Positions 6,301-10,950 of a stretch of 10,950 nucleotides of DNA are shown piece after piece. The notes below the pieces were generated by a model that ran no database searches, had not been told where the DNA came from, and saw only the letters and a program-made list of their open reading frames with translations. Position 1 is the stretch's first letter. Each line of letters opens with the position of its first letter. Origin of the DNA: Cruorifilaria tuberocauda (Eukaryota; Nematoda; Chromadorea; Rhabditida; Onchocercidae); NCBI GenBank assembly GCA_013365365.1, contig JABVXU010001065.1:1-10950 (forward strand). The letters run 5' to 3'. The position numbers and the translations under genes were made by a program.

Positions 6301-8996
6301 GTAATTTATTTTCTTGTGTTTTTTTTTTGTCCTTTATATAAGCTACTTTTTAGGTATTTTGTTGATCCTATTGATCCTTCCAATTTAAATCTTTAAAAAT
6401 TATTGAATAACTTACAGGAAGAGAGAGAGAGAGAGAGAGAGAGGGAGAGGAAGAGGGTGAGAAAGAAGTAAAAAAGAAAATAGGTAAATAACCTGAAAGA
6501 ACATTGCATCGATATATCGAGCATTATCCAATCGTAACGGATGTATCCATACTGTTCGTTTAAGTAATAAGTAGTATTGTTTCTGATCATGCTCAAGCTC
6601 GGTACATACATCCATCACATATTCATCATTAGCTAACATTTTTATCTTATCTTCTATAATAATTTAAATTTATCGTTTAATTTAATTTCAAATAAATTTT
6701 ATTTTAAATAACTTAACAGGATTGATATTAATTTACAAATTACAACTTTCATTTTTTTTTCTTCAATATGTATTCTGGAAATTAAGTGATAAACTAAAAA
6801 ATGAATTAGATTAAAAAATTAATTTAATTAATTTTTATTCATGAAATAAACTCGAGTACACGTCGTGTATTATTACATCATGATCTTTTATTGTTTCAGT
6901 AATTGAAGATGTTAAAACTTACCTGACTCCAAAATGTAACATAAACAAAATTCTTGTTGTTCTGCGGCACTTCTTATATTAAGTTCTTGACAAAGTTGTT
7001 GGATAATCTCTTCGACAACCGTTACAGAACGAGTGTTAATTACCTTTCGATGTCCACCAGGCAAATGGTATAATTGTCGTTTTAGAGTTTTACCCATCTA
7101 TAATTAATTAAATCAGTATTTAATTTTATAATTTTTTTAGTATTTAATTAAATTTCTAACATTAATTAAAAAAAAAAAAACAAATCAATTAATAGATCAT
7201 TTATTAATTATCTTGAAATAAATCATATCTATTACCGTTATTGCTTCAATTTCACTTCCACTAAGTAAAAATTGACGACCACCATATTTGAATGTTTTGA
7301 TCAAATTTTGTAAACAAATCAGTGCAGTACCTAAAAAAATATATTTATTAAAAATATTAATTAATTGTAAAAATGTCATTAACAATTGATAAACAATTAA
7401 TAATAAATAAATAAATAACATAAATATGAAGATACCATGATAAGGTCTCCTTGGATCATTTGCCATATCGGTAAGATATTTAAACAAATATGGCTTTAGC
7501 ACCGGTGAACAATCAAAGTATGCTGTTATAATTGAAAATAGACGCCAACCACGAGTTGTAATACTTGCTCTACAGTTATTTTATTAAATTCATCACAGTA
7601 GTAATGGAGTTTTTAACTGTAGTTTGTACTGTACTTACAGTTATTTTATTAAATTGGTCACGGTAGTGATGGAGTTTTTAACTGTAATTTGTACTGTATT
7701 AATGGATAATTCTTACTGTAGTAATGAATAATTTGTTAGAAAAAAGAGAAAAGGGAAAATGATGCGATTATATCTGAATAAAGGAATGATTAAATTGTAT
7801 GAGGAATTACGTATGATACGATAAGTATAAATTTCATCTTTCAATACTTTTTTGATTTTTTAAATTTATTGTAATTTTTACTGTAATTTATTGCAATTCG
7901 AAACATTCCTACCTGGAAGTTTTATTACTTGTTGTTTGTTTGATAATTTGGCAGTATATTTCATCTCGAAGTGGCTGATATTGATGACATATCATTAACA
8001 GCTCATAAATACAATCAGTAAAAGTTTGGCCACGCTTCAAATTTTCATCACCCATATAACGCATAATACCTAAATTTAAAAGAAATTAAACAAAACACTA
8101 AAATAGCTCAGTTCGTTCTTCTCCTTAATTTAATAAATAATTATGTATACCGTAACTTATTGTAATCCATTATTCCTACATGTATACTGTAATTTACCGT
8201 ACTCTATCAACCAGATATAATTTATCATTTTGTATGCGCATAAAAAAGCAAACAGTAATCTCACTCTACTTTTTCTTCTTTTAACCAACCATGATCAGTT
8301 AAAATTACTCAAATACTTTTTTCCGCAGTTTAATTTCTGCTGAATAGTTAAATACAACTCTGATTTAATTGTGCTTAATTAATAAATTAATTAATAGAAT
8401 ACTCAGCGCTAAAAATAATTTATTACGTAGAAAGGAAAAAATAATAATACAAGTAATTATAGGTAATATAAGTAATAAAAAGTAATATGAGTAATTATAA
8501 TAAAAAATATAAATGATTATCAAATTAAACTAACACATAAATGCTTCTTGTGCTAATTTATCCGCTTCATTGTTTTCTAATCGTAAAAGTGAGTGACTAA
8601 TTGGTTTATTTGTATGTTTTACTTTGTCAGCAATTTCTTTCCAGGTCCATTTTTTTTCTGTAAGATGAACAATTATAAAGTTATAAATTAAAGTTATAAA
8701 ATAAATGATTAGGTGCTAAATATTTTTGTTTCCCATTATGATTCATTAATTTAATAATAAACAAACCAAAAAATGTTTATTAAAATTTTTTTTTCTACCA
8801 TGTTTAATACTGTTTTTACTTTATAAGTTAATTAAAACCTACTTTTTCGTTGTGTACTATCCGAATTGAAATTAATATTATTGATGATACCAGTTGAAAC
8901 ACCTTTTGGTCGTCGAAAGTAAAGTATTGCAAATTGCATCATTGTATACTTGTTATCAGGATCTGATGGATCAAAAAAGACATTTCCAACATTATC
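3213..8996 (-). CDS. Myosin XV-like unconventional myosin, C-terminal MyTH4-FERM tail (13 exons, 5'-partial)
   Basis: Seen: joining 8843-8996, 8535-8657, 7913-8069, 7436-7569, 7236-7330, 6923-7097, 6493-6653, 5537-5605, 5345-5412, 4707-4846, 4363-4529, 3772-3873 and 3213-3311 (read right to left) gives 547 codons and a TAA with no internal stop. Every junction has GT..AG and matching phase. Local residues about 19-221 form a MyTH4 domain and about 222-530 a FERM domain (F1 to about 333, F2 to about 425, F3 after that). Known of the family: MyTH4-FERM tails bind microtubules, membrane proteins or cargo, and these motors move toward the tips of actin protrusions; vertebrate MYO15A elongates stereocilia. 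Inference: class XV rather than VII, from KRQLYHLPGG, RGWRLFSIITAY, LPDYMEGL and the EQG before the last helix. KWPYFG and LLAINKYG are shared with class VII. The motor head is outside the window, so the class rests on the tail alone. In nematodes the equivalent may be called HUM-4. Confidence 0.92.
3312..3771 (-). other. Intron between myosin exons 12 and 13
   Basis: A 460-nt intron with GTATAT donor and TTTCAG acceptor. It contains three AATAAGCT octamers (3523-3530, 3531-3538, 3545-3552), a perfect AGCCTAGGCT palindrome (3562-3571), a purine-rich patch near 3415-3455 and the 14-bp repeat described separately. No further coding patch. Confidence 0.8.
3696..3737. repeat. Three perfect tandem copies of a 14-bp unit
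   Basis: TCATTTAATCATTA is repeated at 3696-3709, 3710-3723 and 3724-3737 with no mismatch, followed by a partial copy. It lies in the intron 34 bp past the exon 12 donor. Each unit carries TAAT-type cores that homeodomain proteins can bind, but A/T bias alone would give this. Confidence 0.85.
3772..3873 (-). CDS. Myosin tail exon 12: FERM F3 lobe, second part
   Basis: Local residues 482-515, 102 nt, phase 0 on both sides. It encodes IISTNRYSTEQGIFLDIKIG followed by 14 residues ending TIYTEQ. This follows the E-I-x-S-T, then hydrophobic strand and I/L-G, then Q-L-E-Q order of the myosin XV F3 lobe. The acceptor is a clear TTTTTCAG. The donor is CAG then GTATAT; an internal GTAAGA gives the wrong phase. 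Confidence 0.9.
3874..4362 (-). other. Intron between myosin exons 11 and 12
   Basis: A 489-nt intron with GTAATT donor and TTTTTCAG acceptor. It contains an imperfect 38-bp tandem duplication (3891-3966) next to the acceptor and one patch of higher complexity (4107-4137), considered separately. Long A runs occur at about 4209-4228. Confidence 0.8.
3891..3966. repeat. Diverged 38-bp tandem duplication
   Basis: Units at 3891-3928 and 3929-3966 share CTAG-ATGAA-TAG-CTATTTCT and TTATCA blocks with scattered substitutions. It lies in the intron just upstream, in transcript sense, of exon 12 and does not touch the acceptor. Confidence 0.65.
4363..4529 (-). CDS. Myosin tail exon 11: FERM F3 lobe, first part
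   Basis: Local residues 426-481. ILEKWPYFGTTFFHVHD is the start of the F3 (PH/PTB-like) lobe; K-W-P-x-F-G-x-x-F-F is close to invariant in MyTH4-FERM myosins. ECLLAINKYGIKIINIKD follows, the next signature. The acceptor is ATTACAG and the donor is GAG then GTAATT, phase 0. Reading through the donor adds VIDLN and a TAA, whereas splicing continues into a well-matched exon, so the spliced form is the main model. Confidence 0.93.
4707..4846 (-). CDS. Myosin tail exon 10: FERM F2 lobe end
   Basis: Local residues 379-425. VAELIPKTVYPIRTIEQWIE matches the x-x-E-x-I-P-x-x-x-Y segment, followed by a Gln-rich helix and DARAYFL, equivalent to the A-R-x-x-F-L that closes F2 and leads into F3 in myosins VII and XV. 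The acceptor is TTGTTTTAG; the donor is GTTAAA after a lone G. An open frame continues upstream through the polypyrimidine tract, but the phase requires this acceptor. Confidence 0.93.
4847..5344 (-). other. Intron between myosin exons 9 and 10
   Basis: A 498-nt A/T-rich intron with a GTAAGT donor and TTTTAG acceptor preceded by a long T-run on the minus strand. I see no coding patch or notable repeat in it. Confidence 0.8.
5345..5412 (-). CDS. Myosin tail exon 9: FERM F2 helices
   Basis: Local residues 357-378, encoding DDIARLGAYLYLADVERSVR. It follows the ADIL of the previous exon and corresponds to the helix that reads L-x-x-L-A-x-L-x-x-R-A in related myosins. Acceptor GTTATAG; donor GTAAGT after TC, phase 2; the next exon supplies A to make Ser. 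Confidence 0.9.
5537..5605 (-). CDS. Myosin tail exon 8: start of FERM F2 lobe
   Basis: Local residues 334-356, 69 nt, phase 0 on both sides. It encodes IVPDYMEGLM and NGKISADIL. Joined to the previous exon it reads YIDAMFFQIVPDYMEGL, matching Y-x-x-M-x-x-N-Q-V-L-P-D-Y-L-x-G-L of myosin XV. Acceptor TTAACAG; donor GTTAGT. Confidence 0.92.
5723..5866 (-). CDS. Possible 48-codon cassette exon rich in Ser, Asn, Gln and Pro (unconfirmed)
   Basis: Seen: between TCTAG and GTTTAT the minus strand is open in phase 0 for 48 codons, containing QSSCSTTPQIPVQIPPSN and KVNSRSNQRHQSNPNSI. It ends in VYQ and TGA (5713-5711) if not spliced. G+C is 48 of 144 by hand count, higher than the surrounding intron. 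It would insert a disordered loop between exons 7 and 8, at a junction that is tightly conserved (MFFQ/IVPDY), so it cannot be constitutive. It competes with the terminal-exon reading just upstream; both may be chance. Confidence 0.22.
5893..5952 (-). CDS. Possible alternative terminal exon, RLIDYDLEIF... then TAA (unconfirmed)
   Basis: Seen: after TCATTCAG (acceptor at 5954-5953) the minus strand reads 19 codons in phase 0, RLIDYDLEIFSSEFPQEFP, then TAA (5895-5893). Exon 7 ends in phase 0, so splicing to this acceptor would give a protein ending after the F1 lobe. An AATAAA at 5860-5855 sits about 33 nt past the stop, as a poly(A) signal would. Inference only: acceptor-like and AATAAA sequences are common by chance in A/T-rich DNA, and I recognise no homology in these residues. 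Confidence 0.3.
   Translation of the reverse strand, partial: RLIDYDLEIFSSEFPQEFP
6421..6443. repeat. GA dinucleotide microsatellite
   Basis: (GA)n of about 23 nt, followed by G/A-rich text to about 6480. On the transcribed strand it is a CT tract beginning about 10 nt past the donor of exon 7 and purest some 50 nt into the intron. Ser-Leu-rich frames over it are artefacts. Confidence 0.92.
6493..6653 (-). CDS. Myosin tail exon 7: FERM F1 lobe, second part
   Basis: Local residues 280-333. YVMDVCTELEHDQKQYYLLL corresponds to the Y-I-x-D-V-x-x-E-M-E stretch of myosin XV, then KRTVWIHPLRLDNARYIDAM, the V-L-W-x-x-P-L-x-x-x-N-x-x-Y element. The acceptor ATTATAG enters with AA, completing Glu. 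The donor is GTTATT after TTTCAG, phase 0. The upstream in-frame ATG is internal. Confidence 0.93.
6857..6869. repeat. TACACG-T-CGTGTA palindrome
   Basis: A perfect inverted repeat of 6 bp around a single T, in the intron between exons 6 and 7, about 55 nt past the exon 6 donor. It contains the only dense CG-bearing text of that intron. Function unknown. Confidence 0.6.
6923..7097 (-). CDS. Myosin tail exon 6: FERM F1 lobe, first part
   Basis: Local residues 222-279. KRQLYHLPGGHRKVINTRSV is the first strand and hairpin of the F1 (ubiquitin-like) lobe; vertebrate MYO15A has the same KRQLFLLPGG form. It continues TVVEEIIQQLCQELNI and EFCLCYILES. The exon opens with ATG directly after TTATAG, but that Met is internal to the long protein and there is no sign that it starts translation. 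The donor is a perfect GTAAGT. Confidence 0.95.
7236..7330 (-). CDS. Myosin tail exon 5: end of MyTH4
   Basis: Local residues 190-221. TALICLQNLIKTFKYGGRQF matches the C-x-Q-N-L-x-K-T-x-x-x-G-G-R ending of the class XV MyTH4 domain, followed by LLSGSEIEAIT, the linker helix into FERM. Acceptor TTTTTTTAG; donor GTAATA; exits in phase 0. Confidence 0.94.
7436..7569 (-). CDS. Myosin tail exon 4: MyTH4 RGWRL helix
   Basis: Local residues 145-189. The text TTRGWRLFSIITAYFDCSP matches the R-G-W-x-L-L block of MyTH4 domains and is closest to the class XV form (GWRLLYIVTAY). It continues LKPYLFKYLTDMANDP. The acceptor is CTGTAG; a second AG two bases on would break phase. The donor is GTATCT after a lone G. 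The acceptor borders a 65-bp tandem duplication in the upstream intron. Confidence 0.93.
7570..7912 (-). other. Intron between myosin exons 3 and 4
   Basis: A 343-nt intron with GTAGGA donor and CTGTAG acceptor. Besides the 65-bp duplication at its acceptor end, it is scattered with further ACTGTA motifs (near 7713 and 7879), as if parts of the same unit were copied more than once. No coding patch. Confidence 0.8.
7571..7700. repeat. 65-bp tandem duplication at a splice acceptor
   Basis: Units 7571-7635 and 7636-7700 match at 59 of 65 positions. The A of the exon 4 acceptor AG is the first base of unit 1. The corresponding site in unit 2 reads TAA rather than TAG, so it is not an acceptor, and together with its flank gives GTAAGT (7638-7633, minus strand), a perfect donor consensus inside the intron. 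Confidence 0.95.
7913..8069 (-). CDS. Myosin tail exon 3: MyTH4 core
   Basis: Local residues 93-144. It holds the two best MyTH4 signatures: IMRYMGDEN, and LRDEIYCQIIKQTTSNK, which corresponds to the L-R-D-E-x-Y-x-Q-x-x-K-Q-x-T block of myosins VII, X and XV. The acceptor is ATTTAG. The donor is GTAGGA after AG, phase 2, and the first base of the next exon completes Arg. Confidence 0.94.
8070..8534 (-). other. Intron between myosin exons 2 and 3
   Basis: A 465-nt intron with GTTAGT donor and ATTTAG acceptor. It includes about five copies of a loose 10-bp AGTAAT-type motif at 8451-8499. No coding patch was found. Confidence 0.8.
8451..8499. repeat. Imperfect 9-10-bp AGTAAT repeat
   Basis: About five units of the AGTAATTATA type in succession, with AGTAATTATA itself at both ends. 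Intronic, just past the exon 2 donor. Probably simple-sequence slippage. Confidence 0.6.
8535..8657 (-). CDS. Myosin tail exon 2: MyTH4 N-terminal helices
   Basis: Local residues 52-92. It encodes KWTWKEIADKVKHTNKPIS followed by HSLLRLENNEADKLAQEAFM, matching the family pattern in which a K-P-I/L-x-x-S-L-L element is followed by an acidic stretch and an A-x-x-A-F helix. The acceptor is TTACAG with phase 1 entry (A plus AA gives Lys). The donor is GTTAGT, leaving T, which with GT makes Cys. Confidence 0.9.
8843..8996 (-). CDS. Myosin tail exon 1 of window: start of MyTH4
   Basis: Local residues 1-51, starting DNVGNVFFDPSDPDNKY and continuing into MMQFAILYFRRPKG, the short helix that opens MyTH4 domains (an xxFAxxYFRxP pattern). 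The acceptor is TTTATAG before GAT, phase 0; an in-frame TAG lies directly upstream, so the exon cannot extend. The donor is GTAGGT after a single A. A competing donor 4 nt downstream breaks the frame of the next exon. The preceding exon was not found. Confidence 0.88.
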
Positions 8997-10950
8997 CTAT
9001 AAATTAAATTTAAATAATTTATATGCATGAAGATTTCAAAAATGTGAAATTTCAAGAGTTTCAACTTTATTTAATTTATTTAAAGCAAAAGAAGATAATT
9101 TCATTACCTTATTAGCATATTCTAATTGTTCAAAATATTTTAAAGAAAAAAAAAATTACCGTAATTGCTCGATTAACAATATGTGAATAGCTTGGCATTA
9201 ATCAATGATGATAATAACTCAGGTAATGAATAAATGTTGAAATAATTTCCGGATCATTCCGGATATTTATTCAGATTATCAATTATTAGTGCATGATAGT
9301 AAAGTTCAAAAATAACAGCGAAAAAAGTAAATTTAAAAGGTTTTTCCTTGTTTTAATTTGATATAGATTTAATTCTTGTACATAAATTTAATTTTCATGT
9401 TATTATAATTACATGAACTTGCAATGTATAATTTAATAATTAATTCTATTATTACTTCATGATAAATTATCACTTAACATCAATTGTGATACTGTTTATC
9501 TAGATAGGTTAATATACAATTCACATTTCTTTTATACTCCATTTTTTAATATCGGTATTTAATTACTTAAAATAAAAATTAACTCTCTAATTCATCATTA
9601 ATAAAATGTATTACATGAAGATTACAATGGTTCATCAATAGATACCAAAATGTACATCTATGCATGAAATAAACGAATTAGTAATAATAAATTTCATGTA
9701 CCAAAAATTGAATTGACTTCGTACACCTACCTATCCATTGTTTTATTTCATTTCTATACACTCTAATGAATTAATTAAGTAATTAAGTATAATTCAATTT
9801 CTGTATGTATATATATCTATAATGTTTGCTTTGTTACTGTACACATTATATTCGTCAAAATTCATTTCTATTTCAGTTATTATTTATTTGTTGAAAAAAT
9901 TTCTCATTAAAACAAACAATAATTTAGCAAATACAATTGTAAAACAATGAAAGCACTTCTTGTCAGCATAGATACCTAAAGCGTGAAATTCAATAAAAAC
10001 AAAATATATTCATTTCATTTAATTTAATAATAAATTAACAATTTGAAATTAAAAACACAATAATTTGAAATTAATTTTGCATCGTTTTATTTTCCTATCA
10101 AATTTTTCGTTTCCCTCCCTCTTTCTCCCCCCCCTCTCTCTCTCTCTCTCTCGTACTTTCGTTATATTTTTTATTTCACAATTATTATTTAATCATTATT
10201 GATTAGCTGATAAAGGCATTAATTGAAAAATTTTTTTTTTCAATGCTTTTACTTTAAAAAGTATATTGATGATAAAAAATTTGAATTTAAAAATTGATAG
10301 AATTTTATTTCTTTTTTTTCTTTAGATCAAATCTTTAATAGTTTGTTTATCTTTTAACTTATTGATTATCATATTGTAATTTTGAGTAAATGAACAATTA
10401 TCATTTGGATTAAATGATATATATCATTGGAATGTATATTTTAAAAATTTTAGATAAATAGAGAAAAATTACTTATTAATATTAATTAGTAAGAAAAATG
10501 AGCTGTTTAAAATTGCGAAAAATCAATTTAAATAAGTAATTGATTGCGGATCAGTATTTTTAAGTTACATTTTTCAACAAAGGTCATTAGCCAATTCGTA
10601 TTAATCTAAACTCGTTGTTGTATGATTTTTCCAATCATTACCGCAAGTAAAATGTAGTAATACTAAATTGCAACTAAATTTTACAAAAATATTTTCTTTT
10701 GATTTTTTTTTTAAAAAATTTAAACGGCAGAAGAAGATGAAAAAGATTGATCATGGTGAAAAAAATGGTAGTACCAGCCGCTATCGTTAACGTTACGGAT
10801 AGGAAAAGAAAAATTGTCAAATTAAATCAGTAATTTGAACTGTTAACAAAATTGAAAGTAAAATACCTTGAACTTTTATTTGTAACCACAATATTTCAAT
10901 GCTTTTCTTTTCTGTATTTTTTTTTTAATCTTTTTGTGTCATTAATTATG
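8997..10950. other. Upstream intron or farther 5' sequence, no supported exon
   Basis: The acceptor of exon 1 (TTTATAG at 8997) marks an intron whose donor I could not place. Frames across 9000-10950 are short and broken by A/T-rich text, with no SH3, FERM or IQ motif visible. Several small patches (9108-9121, 9160-9205, 9940-9990, 10610-10670, 10729-10800) were tested and rejected on phase, stop codons or missing splice sites. The intron is therefore at least 1,954 nt unless a small exon was missed. Confidence 0.6.
10111..10152. repeat. CT-rich microsatellite
   Basis: Pyrimidine-only text on the plus strand ending in pure (CT)n at 10134-10152. Same class of repeat as at 558-651 and, inverted, at 6421-6443. 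Confidence 0.92.

Larger units (their letters stand above)
5606..6492 (-). other. Largest internal intron, between myosin exons 7 and 8
   Basis: An 887-nt intron with GTTATT donor and TTAACAG acceptor. It holds a (GA)n microsatellite at 6421-6443 and, at 5711-5952, a stretch of clearly higher complexity with open minus-strand frames bounded by splice-like signals (see the two low-confidence exon entries). The rest is A/T-rich filler. Confidence 0.8.

Noticed and set aside
6912..7097. Exon 6 as an independent small gene starting at its ATG
   Set aside because: The Met follows a splice acceptor exactly and the text continues the FERM domain from exon 5, so it is an internal residue.
7197..7502. 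A 101-codon frame joining parts of exons 4 and 5 through the intron
   Set aside because: It reads through the 105-nt intron, giving a Leu/Ile-rich stretch that interrupts the conserved PYHG/TALICLQN junction; splicing restores the family sequence.
9108..9121. Possible 14-nt exon ending YANK before GTAATG, upstream of exon 1
   Set aside because: The neighbouring coding-like patch (MPSYSHIVNRAIT before GTAATT at 9160) cannot be joined: the intron would be only 38 nt and the required phase meets a stop.
9160..9205. MPSYSHIVNRAIT patch with a GTAATT donor in phase 0
   Set aside because: An in-frame TGA lies two codons before the Met and the only AG in between (CCAAG) has no pyrimidine tract, so no acceptor supports it.
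9915..9990. Minus-strand frame reading GIYADKKCFHC and onward after CTTTAG
   Set aside because: The frame runs to a stop without a donor in a suitable phase, and its Phe/Leu-rich end looks like translated A/T-rich intron.
10610..10670. Short micro-exon candidates ending before GTAATG near 10643
   Set aside because: Lengths of 21-34 nt with arbitrary acceptors are expected by chance in A/T-rich sequence; no family match.
10729..10800. Higher-complexity patch with frames on both strands (SGWYYHFFHHD on minus; KKIDHGEKNGSTSRYR on plus)
   Set aside because: Neither strand has a good acceptor and donor pair, and neither reading resembles an SH3 or other myosin tail domain. It remains the best place to look for a missed exon.

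Overview
The window is eukaryotic. It is very A+T-rich (introns and intergenic DNA are mostly A/T) and full of microsatellites. Its one convincing gene is a spliced gene on the minus strand. I joined 13 exons (8996 down to 3213) by combining open frames, GT..AG borders and exact phase matching. They give 1,644 nt of continuous frame: 547 residues plus a TAA stop. Residue numbers below are local, with 1 = first codon of the exon ending at 8996.

The product is the C-terminal MyTH4-FERM tail of an unconventional myosin. Its order and spacing of motifs fit class XV (MYO15A; fly Sisyphus) better than class VII: RYMGDEN, then a conserved LRDEIYCQIIKQ block, RGWRLFSIITAY, QNLIKTFKYGGR, KRQLYHLPGG, LPDYMEGL, KWPYFG, LLAINKYG and TEQGTEISRLL. 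The motor, neck and any upstream tail domains lie beyond the right edge. The last four residues, DSRI, fit a class I PDZ ligand, and vertebrate myosin XV also ends in a PDZ-binding sequence. The host is an invertebrate animal; a parasitic nematode is my best guess from base composition and intron size, but an arthropod such as a mite cannot be excluded. In C. elegans the related tail myosin is, as I recall, HUM-4, historically class XII.

Layout: 1-355 degenerate TAA/TGA trinucleotide repeat; 442-651 TG then CT microsatellites; 717-864 GAAC/GGAT repeat ending in a G-run block with G-quadruplex form; 917-1135 pyrimidine-rich DNA with a CCATT pentamer; 1136-3118 A/T-rich DNA with no gene I can support; about 3119-3212 probable 3' UTR; 3213-8996 the myosin tail exons; 8997-10950 upstream intron (or further upstream sequence) with no exon I can defend.

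Items that the plain exon model does not explain: a G+C-elevated, phase-compatible open stretch inside the largest intron (5711-5952), which may hold an alternative terminal or cassette exon; a 65-bp tandem duplication that begins at a splice acceptor and creates a donor-like GTAAGT; and an intron-retention product that would cut the FERM F3 lobe. I found no bacterial-type system, CRISPR array, tRNA, rRNA or transposase.
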